Of a DNA stretch of 64,000 nucleotides, positions 9,928-18,090 are shown piece by piece. The notes under the pieces were generated by a model. The model was not told the DNA's origin, ran no database searches, and worked only from the letters and a program-made list of their open reading frames with translations. The position numbers and the translations under genes are program-made. Every line of letters begins with the position of its first letter. Positions within the stretch are counted from its first letter, which is position 1. Origin of the DNA: Nitrosomonadales bacterium (GTDB lineage: Bacteria > Pseudomonadota > Gammaproteobacteria > Burkholderiales > Gallionellaceae); NCBI GenBank assembly GCA_016208015.1, contig JACQYW010000012.1, forward strand, positions 310,001-374,000, given 5' to 3'.

Positions 9928-11244
9928 CTAGCGGGGTTGTTGCAACCAGTGCGATACGCCCTTTCCGGCAACGAGTCCGCTGGCAAAACAGGCAGTGAGA
10001 AGGTAGCCGCCGGTGGGTGCTTCCCAATCGAGCATTTCGCCGGCGCAGAACACGCCGGGCATCTGCCGCAACATCAGGTGTGCATCCAGCGCTTCGAAGG
10101 CAACGCCGCCCGCGGTGCTGATCGCTTCGGCGAGCGGGCGCGGCGCGATCAGCTGCAACGGCAGTGCCTTGAGGGTCTGCGCCAGCAAGGCGGCATCGTG
10201 CATCTGCTCCGCACCCAACGCCTCGCGCAACAGGTTGGCTTTCACGCCCTTCAGTCCGAGACGGCTTTGCAGATGGCTGGAGAGTGAACGCGCACCGCGC
10301 GGATGCGACACCTCGTCTAGTACCCGCTGGGCGGTAAAATCCGGCAGCAGATCGAGATGCAATATCGCTTCGCCTTTGCGCTCGATCTCGTCGCGCAGGG
10401 CGGCGGAGAGCGCGTAGATCAGGCCGCCCTCGATGCCGTGTTCGGTGATCATGCATTCGCCCTGTTTGCGCACGCCGCCGAATGTTGCCGCGACGGATTT
10501 CAGCGGCTCGCCGACAAAGCGCTCGCGCAAGTGAGCGCTCCATCGCACATCGAAGCCGCAGTTGGAAGGGCGCAGAGGTGCGATGCTGATGCCACTCTGC
10601 GCCAGCAGCGCTACCCAAGCGCCGTCCGAACCGAGTTGCGGCCAGCTGCCGCCGCCCAGCGCCAGCACCACCGCATCGGCTTTCACACCGAGTTCGCCAT
10701 CCGGTGCGGTGAAGCGTAATACGCCCTGTTCATCCCAGCCGCACCAGCGGTGGCGCGCATGGAAAAGCACGCCGTTTTTGCGCAGACGGTGCAGCCATGC
10801 ACGCAGCAGCGGCGCGGCCTTCATATCGGCGGGAAAGACGCGATTCGAGGTGCCGACGAAAGTGTCTATGCCGAGTCCGTGAATCCATTCGCGCAGTGCT
10901 TCGGGCGGTAGCGCGCGCAGCAGAGGTTCGATATAGGCGCGGCGGGTGCCATAACGGGTGAGAAAGACATCGAACGGTTCGGCATGGGTTATGTTCATGC
11001 CGCCTTTTCCCGCCATCAGGAACTTGCGTCCCACGCTGGGCATCGAGTCATACACGTCCACGCGCACTCCGGCATCCGCCAGCACCTCGGCAGCCATCAA
11101 TCCGGCCGGGCCGCCGCCGATGACGGCCACAGTATGGACAATCCCGCTTAGCGGCTCGTTTGCCCCTTCCCCCTGCGGGCGAAAGTTGGGATGAGGGGGC
11201 GTTTGCGGAGTATCGGTCGATGTTTTGTTGTAACTTATTGTCAT
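9928..11244 (-). CDS. TIGR03862-type flavoprotein (HI0933/BaiN-like NAD(P)/FAD oxidoreductase)
   Basis: 438 residues. The Rossmann FAD motif VAVIGGGPAGLMAAEVLADAG starts around residue 39, followed by GRKFLMAGKGGMNITH, a signature of HI0933-like flavoproteins. Their substrate is mostly unknown. The only upstream ATG (11244) adds about 36 residues that are not part of the fold; this stretch (PHPNFRPQGEG) is encoded by a REP-like repeat at about 11161-11201. Either the repeat has been absorbed into the protein, or translation starts at the GTG that begins the FAD motif. Confidence 0.8.
   Translation of the reverse strand: MTISYNKTSTDTPQTPPHPNFRPQGEGANEPLSGIVHTVAVIGGGPAGLMAAEVLADAGVRVDVYDSMPSVGRKFLMAGKGGMNITHAEPFDVFLTRYGTRRAYIEPLLRALPPEALREWIHGLGIDTFVGTSNRVFPADMKAAPLLRAWLHRLRKNGVLFHARHRWCGWDEQGVLRFTAPDGELGVKADAVVLALGGGSWPQLGSDGAWVALLAQSGISIAPLRPSNCGFDVRWSAHLRERFVGEPLKSVAATFGGVRKQGECMITEHGIEGGLIYALSAALRDEIERKGEAILHLDLLPDFTAQRVLDEVSHPRGARSLSSHLQSRLGLKGVKANLLREALGAEQMHDAALLAQTLKALPLQLIAPRPLAEAISTAGGVAFEALDAHLMLRQMPGVFCAGEMLDWEAPTGGYLLTACFASGLVAGKGVSHWLQQPR
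11161..11201. repeat. REP-like GC-rich palindrome within flavoprotein N-terminus
   Basis: The block CCCCTTCCCCCTGCGGGCGA followed by AGTTGGGATGAGGGGG has the same layout (C-run, CCCGCGGG-type core, GGGTGAGGGG end) as the intergenic repeat at 51797-51843. It is in frame with the start of the flavoprotein gene. Confidence 0.5.
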
Positions 11245-11343
11245 ATAAAAGGATTATCGTACCTGTCGCTTGCCGGGAGCGCTAACGATACAGCGGCGTA
11301 TAATGCAGTCATTCAAACCCCGACTATAACGAAGAGAACGATA

Positions 11344-12714
11344 TTGAACACCGTTAGTTTTGCCGACCTGAAGCTGGCTCCAGAAATCCTCAAGGCTCTT
11401 ACCGAATCCGGTTACACCACTCCCACCCCGATCCAGGCGCAAGCCATCCCGGTGGTGCTGGAAGGTCACGATCTGATGGCCGGGGCGCAGACCGGTACCG
11501 GCAAGACCGCCGCATTCGCGCTGCCCCTGCTGCAAAAACTGCTGCCGCACGCCAGTTCCAGCACTTCGCCCGCGCGCCATCCGGTACGCGCGTTGATCCT
11601 GGTGCCGACGCGAGAACTCGCGGTGCAGGTGGAGGAGAGCGTCAAGGCCTACGCCAAACACACGCACCTGCGTTCGCTGGTGGTGTACGGCGGCGTGGAC
11701 ATCAAGACGCAGACGCCGCATCTGAAGACCGGCGTGGAGATCCTGGTGGCGACGCCGGGCCGCTTGCTGGACCACATCGAACAGAAGACGGTGCTGCTGA
11801 ACCAGGTGCAGGTGCTGGTGCTGGACGAGGCCGACCGCATGCTGGACATGGGTTTCATGCCCGCGCTGAAACGCATCCTGGCCTTGTTGCCCAGACAGCG
11901 CCAGAGCCTGATGTTCTCTGCCACCTTCTCGAACGAGATCAAGAGGCTGTCGGAAGATTTCATGAACTACCCGACCCTGATCGAGGTCGCGCGCAGCAAT
12001 GCATCCGCCGAGAACATCACGCAAAAGGTCTATCTGGTCGACCAGACCGACAAGCATCAACTGCTGGCGAAACTGTTGCGCGGCGACGATGCGAAACAAG
12101 TCATCGTGTTCACAAAGACCAAACTCACCGCCAGCCGTCTGGCCAAGCAGTTGCAGCGCGAAGGCGTTTCTGCAGATGCCATCCACGGCGACAAGACCCA
12201 ATTGGAGCGCATGCAGGCGCTGGACGCGTTCAAGCAGGGCAAGGTCGCCGTGCTGATCGCCACCGACGTGGCCGCGCGCGGTCTGGATATCGACCATCTG
12301 CCGATGGTCATCAATTACGAGATCCCGCATGCGGCGGAAGATTATGTGCACCGCATCGGCCGCACCGGCCGCGCGGGCGCAGCCGGCACGGCGATCTCGC
12401 TGGTGTCGCCGGAGGAAGAAAAATATCTGGTGGAGATCGAGAAGCTGATCAAGACCGAGATCAAAAAAGAAAAAGCGAACCTGCCCGCTCATCCCGCCAG
12501 GCCGCAGCGCGAGCCGCGCGGTGAACATGCGGAGCACAGCCGCGGCTACCACACACCCGTACCGAAGAAACCGGCGCACGATCCGTGGTTCGACAAGCCT
12601 TACGTGCCAAGCATCAGCGCTCCGGCAGCAGAGCCGGCGAAGAAGGCCCACGAGCCGGTGACGAACAAACCCAAGCCGCAGATCCCGGCGTTGTTCATGA
12701 AGCGTCAGGGCTAA
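11344..12714 (+). CDS. rhlE: DEAD-box ATP-dependent RNA helicase RhlE
   Basis: About 456 residues. The Q-motif region GYTTPTPIQAQAIP, Walker A AQTGTGKT (K54), motif II VLDEADRMLDMGF, SAT motif SATFSNE and motif VI YVHRIGRTGRAG are all present, followed by a basic Pro/Lys/His-rich tail typical of RhlE. It remodels structured RNA and helps ribosome assembly. The start is TTG at 11344 (NTVSFADLKL); in-frame codons further upstream lie in the divergent promoter and show no homology. Confidence 0.9.
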   Translation: MNTVSFADLKLAPEILKALTESGYTTPTPIQAQAIPVVLEGHDLMAGAQTGTGKTAAFALPLLQKLLPHASSSTSPARHPVRALILVPTRELAVQVEESVKAYAKHTHLRSLVVYGGVDIKTQTPHLKTGVEILVATPGRLLDHIEQKTVLLNQVQVLVLDEADRMLDMGFMPALKRILALLPRQRQSLMFSATFSNEIKRLSEDFMNYPTLIEVARSNASAENITQKVYLVDQTDKHQLLAKLLRGDDAKQVIVFTKTKLTASRLAKQLQREGVSADAIHGDKTQLERMQALDAFKQGKVAVLIATDVAARGLDIDHLPMVINYEIPHAAEDYVHRIGRTGRAGAAGTAISLVSPEEEKYLVEIEKLIKTEIKKEKANLPAHPARPQREPRGEHAEHSRGYHTPVPKKPAHDPWFDKPYVPSISAPAAEPAKKAHEPVTNKPKPQIPALFMKRQG

Positions 12715-12773
12715 GCACTCTGGACAGACGTCGGTTCGTGTTCAGCTGCCGCGCGCTGTAGTAGTACTTCTGA

Positions 12774-13151
12774 TTACTGACCGGTCTTTTTGTCGAGCAT
12801 CGCTTTCAGGTCGGCGAAAGGGTTGTGCGTCGCCACGGCCTGAGCGCCTTCCTTTCTGTCGCGCACCACCTCGTCCATCACGCGTGAATGCTCGTTGTCG
12901 TGGCAGTACAGGCAGAGCAATTCCCAGTTGCTGCCGTCCGGCGGATTGTTGTCGTGATTGTGATCCTTGTGATGCACGGTCAATTCGCGCAAGCGTGTGC
13001 CGGAAAACTCCCGTCCGCATCGTCCGCATATCCACGGAAACAGTTTGAGCGCCTTCTCGCGATATCCCGCCTCGCGCAGTTCGCGCTGCTTGCGCGCTTC
13101 GGCGACGACGCGGTCGAGTCGGGCATGATCGGGAGTGGTGTGTTTTGTCAT
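12774..13151 (-). CDS. YajD-like HNH nuclease
   Basis: A 125-residue protein. CGRCGREF and LLCLYCHDNEH form a zinc-binding pair around the HNH core LTVHHKDHNHDNNPPDG. This is the YajD arrangement, a small stand-alone HNH nuclease whose cellular role is unknown. The ATG at 13151 (MTKHTTPDHARLD) fits homolog length; codons further upstream look non-homologous. Convergent with rhlE. Confidence 0.82.
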   Translation of the reverse strand: MTKHTTPDHARLDRVVAEARKQRELREAGYREKALKLFPWICGRCGREFSGTRLRELTVHHKDHNHDNNPPDGSNWELLCLYCHDNEHSRVMDEVVRDRKEGAQAVATHNPFADLKAMLDKKTGQ

Positions 13152-13431
13152 GGCAGGTGATGGGTATGGTGTCGAGCTAACTATAACAGGACGTGCATGG
13201 GTCAAAACCAGAGTAGAAAACATGGTTAATTCGGTGCGCTAGCCATCATTTGATGCGCCTGCCTGCCATGCTACACTCGGGCTGCCTTGATGCCGGATCA
13301 CATCGTGAGTATGCAAGTCCGTGAAGCAATAAGAACGGATTGCGCGATAGGGGTCTGCATGATGACCGTTTCCAGCCGAAGCCGGGTTGAGAACGCTTTT
13401 TGTTATCTAAAAAATATAAGGGGAGCTCAAG

Positions 13432-14058
13432 ATGAAAAAGAATTTCACCGCACACATTCTGCTGGCTTGCGGCGCACTGCTGGGGATGTCGCTGTCTGCT
13501 GTCGCATCTGCTGCCGATGCACCCAAAGCGGCCGAGTCATGCATCGCCTGCCACGGCAAGGACGGCAACAGCACCGATACCCACGTGCCCAACATCGCCA
13601 GTTATTCCGAGGAATATCTGGCCAACACCATGAAAAAATACCAGAACAAGGAACGTCCCTGCGTTGAGGCGGAATATCAGAGCGGCAGCAAGAAAGGCAC
13701 GAAGTCCGATATGTGCAAGATCGCTGCCGAGTTGAGCGCGGACGACATCGCGAAGGTCGGTGAATACTTTACCGCGCAGACTTTCGTTCGCACCGCGCAA
13801 ACAACGGATCCGGAACTGGTGAAGAAAGGCAAGTCGCTCTACAAGCTGAAGTGCTACACCTGCCACAGCGAAGACGGCAGTTTCCCCGGTGACCATGCCG
13901 GTATCCTGGCCGGTCAGAAGATGGCTTATGTCAAACAACAGACCAAGTTCTTCAAGGAAGGCAAGCGCCCCATGCCCAAGAAGATGAAGCCGAAGATGGA
14001 AAACCTGGACGATGCCGAGATCGAAGCGCTCGTCCATTATTTCGGCAGCATCCAGTAA
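13432..14058 (+). CDS. Periplasmic diheme cytochrome c (cytochrome c4-like)
   Basis: 208 residues with a Sec signal peptide (cleavage after about residue 28, VASAADAP). Two haem c sites are visible: CIACH at 37-41 and CYTCH at 141-145, in two similar domains, as in cytochrome c4. Two extra cysteines (C77 and C95) in the first domain could form a disulfide. Methionines in RPMPKKMKPKM are candidate axial ligands. AAGGGGAGCTCAAG precedes the ATG. It sits 121 bp upstream of a NapC/NirT-type quinol dehydrogenase, so it probably accepts electrons from it. Confidence 0.88.
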   Translation: MKKNFTAHILLACGALLGMSLSAVASAADAPKAAESCIACHGKDGNSTDTHVPNIASYSEEYLANTMKKYQNKERPCVEAEYQSGSKKGTKSDMCKIAAELSADDIAKVGEYFTAQTFVRTAQTTDPELVKKGKSLYKLKCYTCHSEDGSFPGDHAGILAGQKMAYVKQQTKFFKEGKRPMPKKMKPKMENLDDAEIEALVHYFGSIQ

Positions 14059-14084
14059 TCGATACAACGACGGTTTGAGCCACG

Positions 14085-14111
14085 AGTCCGGGAAGAGGTT
14101 GTTCCCGGACT
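14085..14111 (+). terminator. Intercistronic hairpin after the diheme cytochrome gene
   Basis: A perfect 10-bp stem, AGTCCGGGAA (14085-14094) with TTCCCGGACT (14102-14111), loop of 7, followed by TTGTCTT. The T-run is weak, so it may be a partial terminator or an mRNA-stability element that sets different levels for the two cytochromes. Confidence 0.6.
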
Positions 14112-14179
14112 TTGTCTTGGCAGCGGCTATCTGTTGAGGCAGACGGCTTGCAGCAAGGTCGTATAAAGGGGAGACGGAA

Positions 14180-14773
14180 ATGAAGATCCAAGAAACGTTG
14201 AAACGCTGGTGGCAGGTATTGCGCAGTCCGGCGGCCAAGTATTCGATGCTCGCCTTGTTGGGCGGCGGTTTCGCGGCCGGCATCATCTTCTGGGGCGGTT
14301 TCAATACCGGCATGGAAGCGACCAACAAGATGGAGTTCTGCATCTCCTGCCACGAGATGCGCGACACCGTCTACGAGGAATACAAGACCTCCGTGCATTA
14401 CTCGAACCGCACCGGTGTGCGCGCGATCTGTTCCGATTGCCACGTGCCGAAGGATTGGGTGCACAAGATGAAGCGCAAGATCCAGGCGAGCGGCGAACTG
14501 TGGGGAAAGCTCACCGGCTCCATCGATACCAAGGAAAAATTCGAAGCGAGACGGCTGGAACTGGCGAAGCACGAATGGGCGCGCATGAAAGCGTCGGATT
14601 CGCGCGAATGCCGCAACTGCCACAGCTACGAGGGCATGGATGCGGAGATACAGGACCCGAGTGCCAAGACCAAGCACTTGCAGGCGGCAAAACCCGGTTC
14701 GGGAAAAACCTGCATCGATTGTCACAAGGGCATCACGCATGAACTGCCGGAAGGGGCGGAAGATTTCATGTGA
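14180..14773 (+). CDS. NapC/NirT-type membrane-anchored tetraheme cytochrome c
   Basis: 197 residues. One N-terminal transmembrane helix (about 21-40) anchors a periplasmic domain with four haem c motifs: CISCH (54-58), CSDCH (84-88), CRNCH (144-148) and CIDCH (178-182). Family members (NapC, NirT, CymA) exchange electrons between the quinone pool and periplasmic partners. A GGGGAG ribosome binding site precedes the ATG. The partner is probably the upstream diheme cytochrome. No nitrate, nitrite or TMAO reductase gene is nearby, so a reductase-specific name is not justified. Confidence 0.9.
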   Translation: MKIQETLKRWWQVLRSPAAKYSMLALLGGGFAAGIIFWGGFNTGMEATNKMEFCISCHEMRDTVYEEYKTSVHYSNRTGVRAICSDCHVPKDWVHKMKRKIQASGELWGKLTGSIDTKEKFEARRLELAKHEWARMKASDSRECRNCHSYEGMDAEIQDPSAKTKHLQAAKPGSGKTCIDCHKGITHELPEGAEDFM

Positions 14774-14794
14774 CAGCATGGAAGAGCAGGAAAT

Positions 14795-14820
14795 AAAAAT
14801 CCGCCCGAGGGCGGATTTTT
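14795..14820. terminator. Bidirectional Rho-independent terminator
   Basis: An 11-bp stem, AAAAATCCGCC with GGCGGATTTTT, closes a CGAG loop, so both strands carry a T-run. It ends the cytochrome transcript (plus) and could also stop read-through from the efflux operon (minus). Confidence 0.9.
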
Positions 14821-14888
14821 ATTCGGGTTGTTTTGTGTTAGGCAAGATGCTGCGAGTAGGTCACCAGCGTTCTGTGATTTTCGGGAGG

Positions 14889-16106
14889 TCACTCATATCG
14901 AAGCGCCTGGATCGGATCAAGTTGAGCGGCCCGCCGAGCTGGCATGTAACCAAAGAGCACACCTATGATGGCAGAGAATAAAAATGCCAGCAGGTTGATA
15001 CTCGCGTTGAATATGAAGGGCATATTCAGGAGTGCGGACAGGCCGATGCAGGCAAACAGGGCCAGGATTATTCCAATCAGTCCCCCGCAGGCGGACAGTA
15101 CAACGGCCTCGATGAGGAACTGAAGTAATACCTCATGCTCCAGCGCGCCGATGGCAAGCCGGATACCTATCTCGCGTGTCCGCTCAGTCACCGAAACCAG
15201 CATGATGTTCATAATACCGATGCCACCGACAAGCAGGCTCACAGCGGCTACAGCACCGAGCAATCCAGTCATCGTTCTGATGGTTCCGGAGAGGGTTTCG
15301 GCGATCTGCTTGGTGTCCATCACATTGAAGTTGTCCGCTTCATTTTCGGCAAGCTTGCGACGTTCCCGCAGCAACGACCGAATTTGCTGCATCGCGGCTT
15401 GGGTATCTGCGCCATCACGCAGAGAGACCATCAGGCTCGACACGTCCTGATTGCCAATGAGGCGGCGCTGTACCGTGGCCAGCGGCATCAGCACCGTATC
15501 GTCCTGATCCATGCCCATGGCTCCCTGCCCCTTGGCGGCAAGCAGACCGACAACCTGGCATGCGAAGGACTTGACCCGAATTTCATCGCCCAGCGGATTG
15601 CGGGTGCCGAAGAGCTCGCGCCGCACCGTCGCGCCTAAGATGCAGACCGCCTTGCCGGCGCGCTCTTCGTCGTCGAGGAATTTCCGGCCACTGGCAATCT
15701 TCCAATTGCCGGCCTTAAGGTAGGAGTTCGTGGTGCCACTTACACTCGTCGACCAGTTGTTGTTCCCTGCCACCACGGTGACCGACGCTCCTGCGACCGG
15801 CACCACTTCGTCGAGTCCGCTAACCTGGCTACGCAACGCATCGACGTCGGCCTTCTTGAAGGCGGGGGCTCCGGCGCTGTCACGCCCCGGCCCCAGGCGC
15901 TGCCCCGGACGTACCGTCAGCAGATTGCTGCCGAGGCTTGAGATTTGATCGGAGACAGCCTGGGTCGCCCCATTCCCAAGCGTCACCATGGTGACCACCG
16001 CAGCGACACCGATGACGATCCCCAGCACGGTCAGGAAGGAACGCATCAGGTTGCGCCGAATTTCTCGCAAGGCCAGAAGGAAGGCGCTGAGAAGGACAGA
16101 CGTCAT
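14889..16106 (-). CDS. MacB-type ABC transporter permease
   Basis: 405 residues in the FtsX/MacB fold. One N-terminal helix (FLTVLGIVIGVAAVVTMVTLG) is followed by a large periplasmic domain (about 45-270). Three C-terminal helices follow, with the conserved SVTERTREIGIRLAIGA coupling segment. In E. coli MacB the ATPase and permease are one chain; here they are split. It is the last gene of a four-gene minus-strand operon and overlaps the ATPase gene by 4 bp. Substrate (macrolide, peptide, siderophore or lipoprotein) is unknown. Confidence 0.9.
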   Translation of the reverse strand: MTSVLLSAFLLALREIRRNLMRSFLTVLGIVIGVAAVVTMVTLGNGATQAVSDQISSLGSNLLTVRPGQRLGPGRDSAGAPAFKKADVDALRSQVSGLDEVVPVAGASVTVVAGNNNWSTSVSGTTNSYLKAGNWKIASGRKFLDDEERAGKAVCILGATVRRELFGTRNPLGDEIRVKSFACQVVGLLAAKGQGAMGMDQDDTVLMPLATVQRRLIGNQDVSSLMVSLRDGADTQAAMQQIRSLLRERRKLAENEADNFNVMDTKQIAETLSGTIRTMTGLLGAVAAVSLLVGGIGIMNIMLVSVTERTREIGIRLAIGALEHEVLLQFLIEAVVLSACGGLIGIILALFACIGLSALLNMPFIFNASINLLAFLFSAIIGVLFGYMPARRAAQLDPIQALRYE

Positions 16107-16819
16107 GCTTTCACACCATTCCGGATTTCATCGCTCGACACCAGGCCGTCTGCAAAATGGACGATGCGCCGCGCATATTCGGCCATGTCCGCCTCATGCG
16201 TTACCATCAGGATGGTGATCCCTTGGTCCCGATTAAGCTCGACAAGCAATTCCATGATTTCGTGGCCACGCTTGCTGTCGAGGTTTCCTGTGGGCTCATC
16301 GGCGAGCAACACATCCGGTTTGGTGACAATGGCCCGAGCGATGGCGACACGCTGCTGCTGGCCACCTGAAAGTTCGGCGGGCGTATGTGTTTCCCAGCCC
16401 GTCAGGCCGACACGAGCCATAGCCGCACGCGCTGCATCGTGGCGTGCAGCTTCAGTTTCACCTCGATAAAGCAGGGGTAACTCAACGTTTTCCAGGGCCG
16501 ATGTACGGGCCAGCAGATTGTAGCCCTGAAAGACAAATCCCAGGCTGTACCGTCTCAATAACGCTCGTTGATTCCGATCCAGGCGCTCGACGTGGATCCC
16601 GCGAAAGAGGTACTCCCCGCTACTCGGTATGTCCAGGCAGCCGAGAATGTTCATGGCAGTGGATTTGCCGGAACCACTCGGCCCCATGATGGCAACAAAA
16701 TCTCCGGCTTCCACATCAAGGTCGATGCCACGCAGGGCTTGATACGCGACATCGCCCTGGCCGTAGGTCTTGGTGATGCCGGAAAGGCGAATGAGCGGTT
16801 CGGTTGCCGCAGGGTTCAT
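16103..16819 (-). CDS. MacB/LolD-type ABC transporter ATPase
   Basis: 238 residues. Walker A GPSGSGKST (K52), signature LSGGQQQRVAIARA and Walker B DVLLADEPTGNLD are intact, with the GNLD ending typical of the MacB/LolD/FtsE group. It powers the adjacent permease. The start overlaps the adaptor gene stop by 4 bp (ATGA), and the end overlaps the permease start in the same way. Confidence 0.92.
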   Translation of the reverse strand: MNPAATEPLIRLSGITKTYGQGDVAYQALRGIDLDVEAGDFVAIMGPSGSGKSTAMNILGCLDIPSSGEYLFRGIHVERLDRNQRALLRRYSLGFVFQGYNLLARTSALENVELPLLYRGETEAARHDAARAAMARVGLTGWETHTPAELSGGQQQRVAIARAIVTKPDVLLADEPTGNLDSKRGHEIMELLVELNRDQGITILMVTHEADMAEYARRIVHFADGLVSSDEIRNGVKA

Positions 16820-18090
16820 GGGCGCACTTCCTGATATTCGGTGATGACAGCCATGTCCGGCTTCAGCTCGCCCTCCTCAATCTCGGTCTGGCGACCGTTG
16901 CTGACGCCGGTCTTGACGGCAATCGCTTGCGGTCCGGAGTCACTCAAGACCCATACTTGAGAACTGGCCGGTGATGTCGTATTGGAGCGTTTGGCATCAG
17001 ATGGAGGACGAGGCAATAAATTCGAGACAAAACTGCCATTGTTTGAACCGCTGTTTTTCGTTGGCGGAGCGAAGCGGAGTGCGGCGTTGGGTACAAGGAG
17101 GACGTTCTTTCGCTGTGCCGTAACAATGGAGGCCGTGGCAGTCATGCCCGGGCGCAACGCCATATCCGCGTTCTTCACATTCAACAAGGTCTTGTAAGTG
17201 ACCACATTGTCGGTGATCGTTGACCCGATGCCGACACGACGTATGGTCGCGGGAAAGGTGCGCCCGGGCCATGCGGAGACAGTGAAGCTGGCAGGCTGGC
17301 CGAGTTTGACGCTGCTCACATCGGCCTCGTCGACCTTGACCTGAAGCTCCATGTTCGTCAGATCTTCGGCCAGTGTGAACAGTACGGGGATGGTCATTGC
17401 AGCCACCAGGGTCTGGCCGGGTTCGACCTTGCGCGACAGAACCACTCCGTTGACGGGGGAGCGGATCGCGCCTTTGGAAAGATTGGTCTCGTCCGTCTTC
17501 AGGGTTGCCTGTGCTTGCAGTACGGCAGCATTGGCACTGGCTTCATTGGCTAATGCTCGTTCGAGCGTGGCTTCAGCTGTCTCCATTTCCGCCTTGGATG
17601 GAACCTTCCCTCCGGAAAGTTCGGCAACCTGGCGCATTCGCGCCAACGAAGCCTTGGATTCCTTGACGGTGGCTCTTGCCTGAGCCACTGAAGCTTCGGC
17701 AGCAGCCAGTGCTGCTCGCGATTTGCTGACAGCATCCTGAAGCTTGGCGAGGTCGAGTCGGGCCAATAACTGGCCGCGCTTGACGCGGTCGTTCTCCTCG
17801 ACCAACACCGCCGCCAACGTACCCGACTGCTCACTTCCAACGTCGATCGAAGTCGTCGGCTGCAAAGTGCCTGTAGCAGAGACGGTGACGGTAAGATTCC
17901 CCATCGTGGCCGGTTCGGTGATGAATTGTCCCGGAGAATCCTTCCCGCCACGGATCAACGGCAATAACACGAGGAGTAGAAGTAGCCCGCCTCCAATAAT
18001 TGTCCAGCGCCTGCGGTTGCCAAGGCCCAGTCTGGGAGATGATTGATTGAGTATGTTCTTTAGTGCATCCCTCGAATTCAGATCGCTCAT
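16816..18090 (-). CDS. MacA-like periplasmic adaptor (HlyD/RND family)
   Basis: 424 residues. An N-terminal membrane anchor (about 30-47) precedes a biotinyl-lipoyl half-motif. A long alanine-rich coiled-coil hairpin (about 110-210) follows, then IRSPVNGVVLSRKVEPGQTLV and the beta-barrel domain. It would bridge the inner-membrane ABC pump and the outer-membrane TolC-type channel. The ATG at 18090 (MSDLNSRDAL) overlaps the TolC-like gene stop by 4 bp and is preferred over a start 10 codons upstream. Confidence 0.9.
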   Translation of the reverse strand: MSDLNSRDALKNILNQSSPRLGLGNRRRWTIIGGGLLLLLVLLPLIRGGKDSPGQFITEPATMGNLTVTVSATGTLQPTTSIDVGSEQSGTLAAVLVEENDRVKRGQLLARLDLAKLQDAVSKSRAALAAAEASVAQARATVKESKASLARMRQVAELSGGKVPSKAEMETAEATLERALANEASANAAVLQAQATLKTDETNLSKGAIRSPVNGVVLSRKVEPGQTLVAAMTIPVLFTLAEDLTNMELQVKVDEADVSSVKLGQPASFTVSAWPGRTFPATIRRVGIGSTITDNVVTYKTLLNVKNADMALRPGMTATASIVTAQRKNVLLVPNAALRFAPPTKNSGSNNGSFVSNLLPRPPSDAKRSNTTSPASSQVWVLSDSGPQAIAVKTGVSNGRQTEIEEGELKPDMAVITEYQEVRP

